This document shows positions 42,071 through 51,038 of a stretch of 64,000 nt of DNA, in pieces. The position numbers were made by a program, and so were the translations under genes. The notes under the pieces are model-generated. The model made no database searches and was not told where the DNA came from. It saw only the letters and a program-made list of their open reading frames with translations. Each line of letters starts with the position of its first letter. The stretch's first letter is position 1. The stretch comes from Spirochaetia bacterium (GTDB taxonomy: Bacteria; Spirochaetota; Spirochaetia; Treponematales; Rectinemataceae). The stretch is taken from NCBI GenBank assembly GCA_029975555.1, contig JARKOY010000079.1:62001-126000 (forward strand), in the 5' to 3' direction.

Positions 42071-42424
42071 ATGCGCGCTACCGAAATTGCCCACATTATC
42101 AATGCAGAAATCATTACAGGAAAAGACCTGGCTGACAATCTCGATATCGGGACCGCCTGTGGCTCAGACCTTATGAGCGACGTCATCGCCTTCGTCAAAG
42201 AGCGTGTGGCGTTACTCACCGGCCTCACCAACCCTCAGGTTCTGCGTACCGCCGACTTGATGGATATACGCCTGATTATTTTTGTCAGGGGCAAAAAGCC
42301 TTCTGAAGAAATGATCCAAATGGCTCGGGAACAAGGGATCGTGCTCATGAGGACTCGCGACAGCATGTTCGTAGCCTGCGGCAAGCTCTACCAAGCCGGA
42401 ATAAAAGGAGACTCTTCATATTAA
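42071..42424 (+). CDS. DRTGG-domain protein
   Basis: A 117-residue protein resembling a stand-alone DRTGG domain, the segment also found in phosphotransacetylases and in regulatory proteins beside Fe-S hydrogenase homologues. The visible core is EIAHIINAEIITGKDL, then VALLTGLTNPQVLRTADLMD, a DIRLIIFVRGKKP strand and RTRDSMFVACGKLY. AGGAG precedes the ATG. It is first of a three-gene module with an anti-sigma-like HATPase and a hydrogenase-like protein, so a signalling or allosteric role is likely. Confidence 0.72.
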   Translation: MRATEIAHIINAEIITGKDLADNLDIGTACGSDLMSDVIAFVKERVALLTGLTNPQVLRTADLMDIRLIIFVRGKKPSEEMIQMAREQGIVLMRTRDSMFVACGKLYQAGIKGDSSY

Positions 42425-42459
42425 AGATACATCAATGCATACAAGAAGGAATCGTCGCC

Positions 42460-42885
42460 GTGATCATTGAATACACCATTCCCCGGTTGGACTTCTCCGC
42501 CGCAGGAAAGGCCTCCACCGACATGAAACGCCGCTTGACCCAGCTTGGCCTACCGCCGGCCCTCATCAAAAGAGTCGCCATCGCGATGTATGAGGCCGAG
42601 ATGAACATCGCCATTCACGGGGGCGGAGGACGAGCAGAGGTCGAAATCTCTCACGATGGGATAATGACTCGTTTCATCGATCATGGCCCAGGTATCGCCG
42701 ACATCGAGCTCGCGATGCAAGAAGGATATTCGACTGCTCCGGAAGAAATCCGCGACATGGGATTCGGGGCAGGCATGGGCTTGCCCAACATGAAAAAAAA
42801 CGCCGATGAGCTTATTATTCAAAGCGAACTCAACAAAGGAACAACGGTGCAGATGTACTTTAAACTTCCTGTAGGAGAACAGTAA
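42460..42885 (+). CDS. Anti-sigma regulatory factor-like HATPase (serine kinase type)
   Basis: GHKL-fold ATP-binding protein (141 aa) of the RsbW/SpoIIAB type. The N-box YEAEMNIAIHGGG and the G1/G2 boxes IDHGPGIADIELAMQEG and MGFGAGMGLPNMKKNADEL are visible. Such proteins bind and phosphorylate partner proteins in partner-switching systems. It has no histidine kinase dimerisation domain. The start is GTG with AAGGA about 10 nt ahead. It abuts the hydrogenase-like gene directly (stop then GTG), so output may be controlled by Fe-S redox state. Confidence 0.85.
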   Translation: MIIEYTIPRLDFSAAGKASTDMKRRLTQLGLPPALIKRVAIAMYEAEMNIAIHGGGGRAEVEISHDGIMTRFIDHGPGIADIELAMQEGYSTAPEEIRDMGFGAGMGLPNMKKNADELIIQSELNKGTTVQMYFKLPVGEQ

Positions 42886-44241
42886 GTGAACTTTGAACCT
42901 ACAAATCAGACCCCGCACATACTCCATCCATTTCATTCGGTGTTGCTCGATGCCGACTTGTGCGTGGGCTGCACTACCTGCATTAAGTTTTGTCCGACCA
43001 AAGCCATTCGCGTCAGAAACGGAAAAGCAAAAATTTTCGAAGACCGCTGTATCGATTGCGGCGAATGTATCCGCAGATGCCCCAAGGGGGCAAAAAAAGC
43101 GGTCTCGGACCCCCTCTTCGTGATGGATGCATACGATATCAAAGTCGCGCTCCCTGCTCCTTCTCTCTATGCCCAATTCGGCACTGCCTACGCTCAAGAA
43201 AATATTTTCAATGCACTACTCTCCGCAGGATTCGACGAAGTGTTCGACGTGGCATGGGGGGCCCTCGTCGTTACGGAGATGACGCGCGACATCCTTGCTC
43301 ACGAAGCACTGCGGCCCCGCATTTCAAGCGCCTGTCCCGTCGTCGTTCGCCTCATTCAACAGCGATTTCCAAGCCTGATTCCCAATCTTATGCCTATACT
43401 TCCCCCTTCGGAAATCGCCGCCCGAGAGGCTCGAAGAAGGCTTGGCGCTTCATCACAGAAGATTGGAATCTTCTTTCTCAGCCCTTGTACTGCAAAGGTG
43501 ACCTCTGTGCGGGCTCCGCTGGGATATGAAGAATCTGCGATCGATGCGGTATTTTCGTTTGGGGATATATACGCCACGCTCAAGCGTGCGCTCGAATCTC
43601 CCCCAATCCCCGGAAGACCGAACGACGAGGACACCGCATCCGCGTTCGATCATTGCGCACAGAAGGGATGGCGCGAGAAACAACACCCCCGTCGCTTGCC
43701 GATCATGAAACACCTCGAACCCGGCATGGGATGGGCTCGATCGGATGGCGAGCTCGATGCGCTTCAGATCGAAAATGCGGTGTCGGTCGACGGCATTTCC
43801 AACGTCATCGACCTTTTCGAAGCCATCGAAAACGGCAACATCGACTCAATCCAGTACATTGAAGCCCTCGCATGTCCAGGAGGCTGTGTGGGAGGTCCCA
43901 TGGCCGTGGAAAACCCCCACATTGCACGAGCCACCATGCGCCAGCGATATCAACATCCTTTCGAACAAGGCACCCCCCCTTCTCCCGAGCTCCCCACGAG
44001 AGAACAAGCGCACAAGACCTTCCTGTGGACAAAACCATTAGTTCCCAATCCGGTGCTGGTGCTGGATACCGATCTATCGAAGGCTTTACAGATGGCCGAA
44101 CACATCGAACACATAAGGAAACAGCTGCCCGGAATCGATTGCGGAGCCTGCGGGGCCCCCGATTGCGATGCCTTTGCAGAGGACATCGTGCGCAATTTGA
44201 GTTCTGTCGAAGAATGCCGACTTTTAACGCGTTCGACATAG
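42886..44241 (+). CDS. [FeFe]-hydrogenase-like Fe-S protein, putative sensor
   Basis: Protein of 451 aa with two N-terminal 4Fe-4S ferredoxin motifs (Cys26, 29, 32, 36 and 55, 58, 61, 65), a hydrogenase H-cluster-type domain, and a C-terminal 4Fe-4S domain (Cys419, 422, 427, 444; GIDCGACGAPDC). The H-cluster motifs are altered but keep the four ligand cysteines: SSACP (Cys150) for TSCCP, SPCTAK (Cys201), and ALACPGGCVGG (Cys330, 334). The cysteine used for proton transfer in catalytic hydrogenases is Ala149 here. Such proteins are thought to sense H2 or redox state. GTG start with AGGAG. No maturation genes (hydE/F/G) are in the window. Confidence 0.85.
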   Translation: MNFEPTNQTPHILHPFHSVLLDADLCVGCTTCIKFCPTKAIRVRNGKAKIFEDRCIDCGECIRRCPKGAKKAVSDPLFVMDAYDIKVALPAPSLYAQFGTAYAQENIFNALLSAGFDEVFDVAWGALVVTEMTRDILAHEALRPRISSACPVVVRLIQQRFPSLIPNLMPILPPSEIAAREARRRLGASSQKIGIFFLSPCTAKVTSVRAPLGYEESAIDAVFSFGDIYATLKRALESPPIPGRPNDEDTASAFDHCAQKGWREKQHPRRLPIMKHLEPGMGWARSDGELDALQIENAVSVDGISNVIDLFEAIENGNIDSIQYIEALACPGGCVGGPMAVENPHIARATMRQRYQHPFEQGTPPSPELPTREQAHKTFLWTKPLVPNPVLVLDTDLSKALQMAEHIEHIRKQLPGIDCGACGAPDCDAFAEDIVRNLSSVEECRLLTRST

Positions 44242-44275
44242 GGACGGATATGCCATACGTCATCGTCGAATAAAT

Positions 44276-44304
44276 TTGACAAACAGATATGGAATGAGTA
44301 TAGT
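44276..44304 (+). promoter_or_regulatory. Strong promoter of the glycosidase gene
   Basis: Consensus TTGACA, 17 bp, TATAGT. The start codon is about 100 nt downstream, leaving a long 5' leader. Confidence 0.7.
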
Positions 44305-44403
44305 AAATTACTGTATGCTTGCATTTTGTGTAATTTCATGTAAGATTCTCCGGTTATCCGTGAATCCGGTCAATAGTCAATATTCATCAAGAGGGTAAGC
44401 TGT

Positions 44404-45846
44404 TTGAATAAGAAGGATTTTCCTCACATCCACTTCTATGACCAGGATTTTGTCGACGTCTATGACAGAACCTGGGCCTGGATTGCTGATTGCTGGACAA
44501 CCGGAGGTAGCCAGACAAAAATCAGCAAAATCAAATTTTTCTACTATCCTGAGCGGAAAAGACTCGATTTCCTCGAACAGGTTTTTTCCAGTTTTTTTCT
44601 CGTCTACAGCAATCGAATCTACTCTGCATCGAATGGACTCGATGCGCTGTATGCACTTCAGGAGCCCGATGGGGCAATCCACACCGCCTACGACATCGAG
44701 ACAGGCGCACCCATTCTGCCGCCAGACAACCCCCTGGGAGTAACGCTTCCTCTCCTCGCGTGGGCCGAGTTCAATCTCTACCACAAGACGGCCAATAAAA
44801 AACGCGTTAAGGAAGTCATGCCTGTGCTCAGCAAACACTACAAATGGCTCGAGGCGCATTTCAAAATGCCGAACGGCCTCTTCGCGACGCCACTGTCCTC
44901 GACAGGCATGGAAAACAGCCCGCGCACCGATGTGCGATACTTCATCGATTTCAATGCCACCATGGCAATGAACGCACTCTATCTTTCTGCGCTGGGAGAC
45001 ATCTTGAACGACAAAGACGCCTCATTTCAGTACAAAAGAGACTATTTCTCGATAAAAACAAGAATAAATTCAAAAATGTGGAATGCCGAAGACGGTTTCT
45101 ACTACGACCTCGATGAGCACGAAAATCAGATTCCCATAAAAACCCTTGGGACATATTGGCTTCTGCTCGCCGAAATACCAAACGAAGAGCGCGCCGAGAA
45201 ACTTGTGGCAAAACTTAAGGATCCTCAGTGCTTCGGCACCGAGAACCCCTTCCCTTCTCTCTCGGTCGACCACCCCGCCTTTGATAAAAAGGGGCAGGGC
45301 TTTTGCGGCAGCGTGTTCCCCTGGCTCACCTTCATGGTCATTAAAGGCTTGGAAAAATATTACTTCTACGAACTTGCCCGAGATTCGGCGATACGCCACC
45401 TCTATTACATTCTCGATTCGATGCACAGCAACGATCACGAAGGAGGTCGGCACAACAGCCGACCCACCGTGTGGAGCGCATACCAACCGATGAACGAGGG
45501 AAAAGCAGTCTGGGACGGGCACCCCGATTGGCCGCTGCCAAACCACTTCCCTTCAAACGGACTTTGCACGGTAACCCTCATTATCGAAAACATTATAGGG
45601 CTCTATATCTCCTTGCCCCGAAAGACCGTCGATTGGATTATCCCCAACCTCGAAGTCATGGGCATCGAAAATCTTTCCCTGAAGCGCAACATGATTACCA
45701 TTCTTTCGAGCAAATCCGGCCGCGGATGGGAGATCCATATGGAGAGCGAAAAATTGTATTACTTTACTATCAATGTGCTGGGCAAAAAGAAAAAAACGCT
45801 CCCCATTCCTTCGGGCAAGTGCTCAATGCTCATCGACAAGATTTAA
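44404..45846 (+). CDS. Alpha/alpha-barrel glycoside hydrolase (trehalase/GH63-like)
   Basis: Cytoplasmic protein of 480 aa without signal peptide, with the sequence habit of the (alpha/alpha)6 glycosidases: LPLLAWAEFNLYHKT, the KTLGTYWLLLAEIPNEERAEKL segment, GFCGSVFPWLTFMVIKGLEK, and SAYQPMNEGKAVWDGHPD. These recall the mannosylglycerate hydrolase / GH63 / trehalase group. The start is TTG with GAGGG about 9 nt before it. Substrate unresolved: an alpha-glucoside or mannosyl compound. It stands alone after its promoter. Confidence 0.75.
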   Translation: MNKKDFPHIHFYDQDFVDVYDRTWAWIADCWTTGGSQTKISKIKFFYYPERKRLDFLEQVFSSFFLVYSNRIYSASNGLDALYALQEPDGAIHTAYDIETGAPILPPDNPLGVTLPLLAWAEFNLYHKTANKKRVKEVMPVLSKHYKWLEAHFKMPNGLFATPLSSTGMENSPRTDVRYFIDFNATMAMNALYLSALGDILNDKDASFQYKRDYFSIKTRINSKMWNAEDGFYYDLDEHENQIPIKTLGTYWLLLAEIPNEERAEKLVAKLKDPQCFGTENPFPSLSVDHPAFDKKGQGFCGSVFPWLTFMVIKGLEKYYFYELARDSAIRHLYYILDSMHSNDHEGGRHNSRPTVWSAYQPMNEGKAVWDGHPDWPLPNHFPSNGLCTVTLIIENIIGLYISLPRKTVDWIIPNLEVMGIENLSLKRNMITILSSKSGRGWEIHMESEKLYYFTINVLGKKKKTLPIPSGKCSMLIDKI

Positions 45847-45863
45847 AATCGGATCGAGCTCGC

Positions 45864-46520
45864 TCAAGGGACGACGCGCACCGATACCGAGCCCATAAGC
45901 GCAATGCCGCTGACCTGCAACACGCCTTCGCGTGAAGCGCCGAAGGGGACATCTGCCCTGCTCACGGCCTCTCCCATTATCGGCACGACGGAAAAATGCA
46001 CTCGCGTGCCCGGAGAAACAAGAATTCTCGTCTCTCCCATAATCGCGACGAGCTCAAGCCGCAAGCCTGCGGCCGGCACTTGAATACCGCGAAGATCGAT
46101 CGTCGTCGAGCCCATCAGAGTAACACTGGTGGCGGCCTTTCCTTCGAGCATGCGCCCATTGACCCTGCGATCCCCCATGACGCACAGAAAAAAGTCGCCG
46201 GACATCCCCCACTGCCCCAAGGACAGGGGGCGGCTATATGCGCTTGAAGAAGTCCCGCCCTGATCATTCTGGACGTCGCGCCTCTCCACCCTTCCATCCA
46301 TATCGGACGCCCGATGCGCAGTGAGGGCTGCATGGAGGACGGCCTGTGGATCATCGGCTTTTTGTATCTCTGCGGCGAGGTTCTCATATTGCTCAAGAGA
46401 AATCTTATCTTGAACATAGAGGTCCGTGAGCTCATCGAGCGCCTTTTCCCGAATATCGCTGGACGGTGAATTCTCATAGCTCCAGCCCCGCTCTCGCCCC
46501 TTCGTTCTCTCCCTGCTCAT
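45864..46520 (-). CDS. LiaF-like / DUF1707-type envelope stress protein
   Basis: A 218-residue soluble protein. The N-terminal part (SSDIREKALDELTDLYVQDKIS) matches the short helical DUF1707/SHOCT-like module. The C-terminal part has repeated beta-strands with IMGE/LMGS turns (FLCVMGDRRV, VTLMGSTTIDLR, AIMGETRI, VPIMGEAV), the pattern of the LiaF C-terminal domain. Such proteins modulate envelope stress signalling. AGGAGG precedes the ATG. No LiaRS pair is nearby. Confidence 0.78.
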   Translation of the reverse strand: MSRERTKGRERGWSYENSPSSDIREKALDELTDLYVQDKISLEQYENLAAEIQKADDPQAVLHAALTAHRASDMDGRVERRDVQNDQGGTSSSAYSRPLSLGQWGMSGDFFLCVMGDRRVNGRMLEGKAATSVTLMGSTTIDLRGIQVPAAGLRLELVAIMGETRILVSPGTRVHFSVVPIMGEAVSRADVPFGASREGVLQVSGIALMGSVSVRVVP

Positions 46521-46593
46521 TGAGCCTCCTGGGACCTGATCTTCGTACGACGAGGATCAGACTACCTTAATTACTATACACATTTCCTAAAAT

Positions 46594-47304
46594 CTAATCT
46601 ATTATTGTGCCAAGAAATGAATCCCCTATGAGTATCCTGCTAAAATTCTCTAAATCGGTCCCAGATGCAAAAATTATTCTGAGCCCAAGTTCTTTTGCCT
46701 TTGCTGCGGCGATTGGATCAAAAGGAAGGTTTGCGCCCGGATTCCAGACTGCTCCTGTCATCCTTAAAAGGCCATCGAAGGTTATATGGGTAAGGGGCTT
46801 TGCCTCAGGCTCTTTCTTGGGATCGGCGCTATAGATCTGAGAAATATTCGATAAATTCACTATTTTGTCTGCATGAAAGTGTTCAGCAAGCAGCACCGCA
46901 TCATAGTCAGTCGAGAAGCCCGGCTTCCAGCCTGCTGCGACCAAAATTTTGCCGTGCATTGAAATATCTGCGCTTGGGTCTGTGATTACCTGGTCTGGGC
47001 AATAATCGGAAAAAACCTCCCTTACCAGTTGTGCATTGAGCCTGGTCGCCGCAATCCCAATTCGGTCGAGCGATTCATCAAGCTGGGACGCCCTTGCCTG
47101 CTTCTGTCCGGCATCTTCGACGAACTCTTTATAGGCCTTCTGCCATTGTCGGGCTGCAGAGCCCCCTCCCACCACAAGAATCGCTTTTCGATCGTCCGCA
47201 TCCAACCATGACGTCAACACTTTTCGAAAGCGTGAGAGGAACAAACCGTCCGGTCCCCCTTGGGGAGCGACGATCGAACCGCCTAACGAGATTACAACAG
47301 TCAT
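46594..47304 (-). CDS. pyrH: UMP kinase, archaeal type
   Basis: Amino acid kinase-fold enzyme, UMP to UDP (236 aa). The start VVISLGGSIVAP, VVGGGSAARQW, LDRIGIAATRLNAQLV, KPGFSTDYDAV and the IYSADPKKEPEAK loop agree with archaeal UMP kinases, not with the classical bacterial PyrH. The ATG with GAGGGG is preferred over an upstream in-frame codon. It begins two bases after the stop of the M20 peptidase gene. Confidence 0.85.
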   Translation of the reverse strand: MTVVISLGGSIVAPQGGPDGLFLSRFRKVLTSWLDADDRKAILVVGGGSAARQWQKAYKEFVEDAGQKQARASQLDESLDRIGIAATRLNAQLVREVFSDYCPDQVITDPSADISMHGKILVAAGWKPGFSTDYDAVLLAEHFHADKIVNLSNISQIYSADPKKEPEAKPLTHITFDGLLRMTGAVWNPGANLPFDPIAAAKAKELGLRIIFASGTDLENFSRILIGDSFLGTIID

Positions 47305-47306
47305 CA

Positions 47307-48968
47307 CTATCCCCTCTCTTTCAGCAGTCTTTGGCATATTGCGAAGAGCAATTCAGGCAGCACATTGAACGCATAGTGGCGATTCACACGCTCGCCTGGC
47401 TGATGATATTCCCTCCCCCAAGGGCCAATATTTATTACGGGAACATTGAGTGGATTTTCCAGATACTCCTTTAAATCGGGCTGAGGTACCGCCGACCTCT
47501 GCTCTATATATTCGATGGACTGCTCATCGATAGAAGGCGCCAAGAAACTCATATCAGAAATCCCTGGAAAGTAGGGACGGAGCTTTATGGTCTCCTCGTG
47601 CATCCTGTTGAATTGTACGAGCTCATCTTTGATGCATGCCAAAAAGGTCTGATCGCGATCCGAGTCCAATTCTGCCTTTGCATAATAAGGCGGCGCCAAG
47701 CCTACCACCGCGCATGGGCCCTCAAGGTGAGCATAACTCAGTAATTCATGCACAATTGTCGCCGTCTGCAAGACCTTATCTTCAGGATGGCTCTTCTCTG
47801 CAATCCTCCTGATACGCTCTAAAACACCAGGCGCCACATATTCGGCACGACGGACGAGTTCAGGAAAATCGATGACTTCAGAAGAGAACTTCGGCATGGC
47901 CACATGCTCATTCTGTTTTCTGGAAAATGCAGACATTCTCTCATAAAATAAAGAAATAGATGTATCAAGCGCTTTCTGGACAAGAAGTTTGATGTTTTCA
48001 AAGATTTTTGCAGGATTTTTCTCAAATGTCAAAACATTGAGTGCACAAAAGACATCTCCAGGCATCGTCACATCGTAGTGATTTCGCATTTCACGATAAT
48101 ACAACATGGTCGGGGGAGGAGGCTCTTCGCCTGAAAACGTCGTCCGAATATTGAAGCACTCACTGTTGCACTCGATATCTCGCGCAAATACCGAAGCTGC
48201 CATGACCGGATTGAACCCATCAAAGGGAGCCCCCGCGTGGGCCGGTTTTCCCACGAACAACACAAAAGGAAGAAGCTTACTGACCGATCCTACAAATACG
48301 GCCTTTCCCTCTGCGCCATCCCCCTGATCCACGGCTGCATCGAGATTGATGACGGCCTTCAGCGTCAGTCCACGCTCAGTCGCAAACGTCGAAAGGATCT
48401 TTTTCGCCGCTTTCATTCCAACGGACGAGCCCTCTTCATCCGGGACCGCCATATAGATGATATTGCCCACTCTTTCATTGTCGTCGAGGAACGCAGCGAG
48501 CGCAGTTATTCCAGCAGCGAGACCGCTCTTCATGTCGAGCATACCCCTGCCGGGAATGAACGATCCACTTTCTAAATCTTTCTTGAGCAATGCCTCTGCC
48601 GGAGACAATTCTTGTTTTGCACAGAGCGATTGCACCATTCTTTTCGTAAGATTCTCAGGATCGAAGGCAAAAGGTTCCCAGACACCGTAATTGTTCGTAT
48701 CAACGACATCATAGTGCCCTGTAAGGACAACACAAGAGCTTCCGATCCCAGGGGCCAGCGCTATGACAATCCTCCGCCCTTTCGGATCTTTCTCGATATA
48801 AAACTCATACACGTGGTCAGGATGCGCTTTGAAAAAAGCGAGCTCTCGCAGCACCGACATAAGAACGTCTGGGAAAGAGACTTCCCCCGACGTATTTGTT
48901 ATACTCGCCGATCGTACCAGACGCAGCGCTATCGATCGCGCATCTATGCCACCGTCGTTTTTCCCCAT
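47307..48968 (-). CDS. M20-family metallopeptidase, RocB-like
   Basis: Zinc peptidase/deacylase related to RocB (553 aa). Metal-ligand motifs are LTGHYDVVD, GMLDMKSGLAAG and AVPDEEGSSVG, with a later PAHAGAPFDGFNP. RocB is linked to arginine use in Bacillus, but its activity is not well established. An ATG is taken as start; a GTG six codons upstream is the alternative and neither has a ribosome site. A -10-like TAGACT ends 8 nt before the ATG. It is tightly linked to pyrH behind it. Confidence 0.85.
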   Translation of the reverse strand: MGKNDGGIDARSIALRLVRSASITNTSGEVSFPDVLMSVLRELAFFKAHPDHVYEFYIEKDPKGRRIVIALAPGIGSSCVVLTGHYDVVDTNNYGVWEPFAFDPENLTKRMVQSLCAKQELSPAEALLKKDLESGSFIPGRGMLDMKSGLAAGITALAAFLDDNERVGNIIYMAVPDEEGSSVGMKAAKKILSTFATERGLTLKAVINLDAAVDQGDGAEGKAVFVGSVSKLLPFVLFVGKPAHAGAPFDGFNPVMAASVFARDIECNSECFNIRTTFSGEEPPPPTMLYYREMRNHYDVTMPGDVFCALNVLTFEKNPAKIFENIKLLVQKALDTSISLFYERMSAFSRKQNEHVAMPKFSSEVIDFPELVRRAEYVAPGVLERIRRIAEKSHPEDKVLQTATIVHELLSYAHLEGPCAVVGLAPPYYAKAELDSDRDQTFLACIKDELVQFNRMHEETIKLRPYFPGISDMSFLAPSIDEQSIEYIEQRSAVPQPDLKEYLENPLNVPVINIGPWGREYHQPGERVNRHYAFNVLPELLFAICQRLLKERG

Positions 48969-49011
48969 GATGGTCGAGTCTACCACACATGCACATGGTT
49001 CGTTGAGTATC

Positions 49012-50958
49012 TCAATCCAGCGAAAATTTTCGGGCGAGGAGCGACAGATTCTTCTTGTTCATCGTGGTAGAACCTTCCGGAAGGTACGAATATTCGATGT
49101 ATTCTTTATAAACTTCAGAAACCTTGTGCCGCACGAGCTTCATCGTGGAATTGATCGTTCCGTTCTGTTCGCTAAAGGGTTCTTCCACAATCTGGAATAC
49201 AGAAGGAATCCATGTCGATTGGACCTTCTTCGCCTTCGGATCGTTCTTGAATCTATAAAACTCATCGACGAGGACCTCCAAGAGCGCCTCGGGAGAATGA
49301 AGGGACCTTTTCGCGATCAAATTCTTTACTTTTACTTCATCCAGCGTCACAAGCGCTATCGTATATTTTCTATGATCGCACCACACCATAATTTGATCGA
49401 AAACATCTGTCGACATCGTAATCGCTTCTTCGATTTCTTCGGGGCTGTACTTCTCGCCATCGTCCCGAATCAGGAGCGCCTTCGCCCTGCCGATCACGGA
49501 AAGAAAGCCCTCCTCATCCATAAAGCCCAGATCCCCGGTCCACAGGCGGCCGTCGCGGAGCACTTCGGCGGTAGCCTCAGGATTTTTGTAGTAACCGAGC
49601 ATCACATTCTCTCCGGTAATGGTGATCTGCCCCACAGTTCCCAGCGGCACCTCGTCTCCGCGTTCGTCCATAATCTTACATTGGACGGACGGGGCTATTA
49701 TGCCGGATGTGCCGAATTTGTGGATCCTTGGAGTATTCGAAGAAATGATAGGAGCGGCCTCGGTGAGGCCATACCCCTGATAGACCGGCACGCCAAGGGC
49801 TGCAAAGAATTGTTGCTGCTTGATATCCAAAAATGCCCCTCCCCCTACGCAAAACCGAATAGCATCGCCGAACAGCGTCTTTTTAACTGTATTGAACACA
49901 AGCAGCTTTGCCGTGAAGTATGGAAAGAACGCCTTGAATCGATCTTTAAACGGCGGCTTGTGATAGCCATCACCGTTCCAGAGGATCCCCGCCTCAATCC
50001 CTTTTTTAAATATTCTTTCAATGAGGCCGCCCTTCTCTTCAATCGCCGCGATAATCTTCTTCATGAAATTGCCTGAAAGAGACGGAACAGTGAACAGAAA
50101 AATCGGATTGCTCTCTTTCAAATTGATCGGGATATTCCTCAGCGTCGCAATTCCTCCTCCTCTGGAATCCACAAAATAAAGAGAAATCCCACAAATCATC
50201 GCCGTATATAATCCTACAGTATGGGCGAAGGAATGATCGACGGGAAGTATCAATAGGGTCCTGAAATACATGGGATTGTCGAACAGATCTATTGCGTCGT
50301 GACAATTCGACCAATAATTGAGATGCGACAACATGATGCCTTTTGGATTGCCCGTTGTGCCAGACGTATAGGAAATGGTCACTATATCATCTTCTTCTGC
50401 CGCTTCCTCAATTGAATCCAGTTTTTTGCCATACTCGTCATTCTGTTTGAGGAGCGAATCTCCGATCGAAAGGGCTTCCTTCAGAGAGATCAGGCAATCT
50501 TCCGAGATGCTCGATGTATTCAGAATGCTCCGTGCCCATTCGACATCATCGTCAAAATATACAATGCGCATATCGGCACTACGGATGTTCCTCATGGCAT
50601 TCGCGACTTTTTCCAACTGATTGTGCGTCGTGCAGATAATTTTCGATTCGGAATGCTCTATCCTGAACGGAATTTCATCCGAGAGAAGCTTAATCGAAAG
50701 GGGCACGGAGATCATGCCCGCGCACAACAGCCCAAGCTCCGAAATCAGCCATTCCGGAGAGCCTTCGGCGATTATGGCGGCCCTGTCGCCTTTTGTAACA
50801 TTCTGTGCCACCAGCCACGCGGCAAACATGCGCGCTTGTTCTCTTACTTGGGAAAACGTCGTCCCTACGTACCCGGAATCGGTTTTCTTCAATGCGTAAG
50901 GAATGTCGGAATATTTTGCCGCAGCCTCTTTCAGCATCCGAAGCACAGTTCTTTTCAT
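49012..50958 (-). CDS. Long-chain acyl-CoA synthetase (AMP-binding)
   Basis: Adenylate-forming enzyme of 648 aa that activates fatty acids. It has the P-loop-like SYTSGTTGNPKG, the GYGLTEAAP motif, TGDLGFMDEEG and a late KxxRxxG-like region (GRAKALLIRDDGEKYSPEEIEE). The length and the N-terminal segment fit the FadD/long-chain type. AGGAAAGG precedes the ATG. The IS1595 element lies about 80 nt upstream and may have separated the gene from earlier control sequences. Confidence 0.93.
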   Translation of the reverse strand: MKRTVLRMLKEAAAKYSDIPYALKKTDSGYVGTTFSQVREQARMFAAWLVAQNVTKGDRAAIIAEGSPEWLISELGLLCAGMISVPLSIKLLSDEIPFRIEHSESKIICTTHNQLEKVANAMRNIRSADMRIVYFDDDVEWARSILNTSSISEDCLISLKEALSIGDSLLKQNDEYGKKLDSIEEAAEEDDIVTISYTSGTTGNPKGIMLSHLNYWSNCHDAIDLFDNPMYFRTLLILPVDHSFAHTVGLYTAMICGISLYFVDSRGGGIATLRNIPINLKESNPIFLFTVPSLSGNFMKKIIAAIEEKGGLIERIFKKGIEAGILWNGDGYHKPPFKDRFKAFFPYFTAKLLVFNTVKKTLFGDAIRFCVGGGAFLDIKQQQFFAALGVPVYQGYGLTEAAPIISSNTPRIHKFGTSGIIAPSVQCKIMDERGDEVPLGTVGQITITGENVMLGYYKNPEATAEVLRDGRLWTGDLGFMDEEGFLSVIGRAKALLIRDDGEKYSPEEIEEAITMSTDVFDQIMVWCDHRKYTIALVTLDEVKVKNLIAKRSLHSPEALLEVLVDEFYRFKNDPKAKKVQSTWIPSVFQIVEEPFSEQNGTINSTMKLVRHKVSEVYKEYIEYSYLPEGSTTMNKKNLSLLARKFSLD

Positions 50959-51030
50959 GTTCTACCTTTCCTCTTCAAAACAGTATCCACCGTCATTATG
51001 CATTCCGAGCAGAGACTAGTAAATATGTCA

Positions 51031-51038
51031 TTAAATTT
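51031..51038. repeat. Target-site duplication, left copy
   Basis: TTAAATTT directly before the left inverted repeat, identical to the copy after the right end. Confidence 0.9.

Noticed and set aside
48829-50076. Open plus-strand frame of about 415 codons opposite the acyl-CoA synthetase and M20 genes
   Set aside because: Basic, low-complexity translation without motifs; shadow of two well supported genes.
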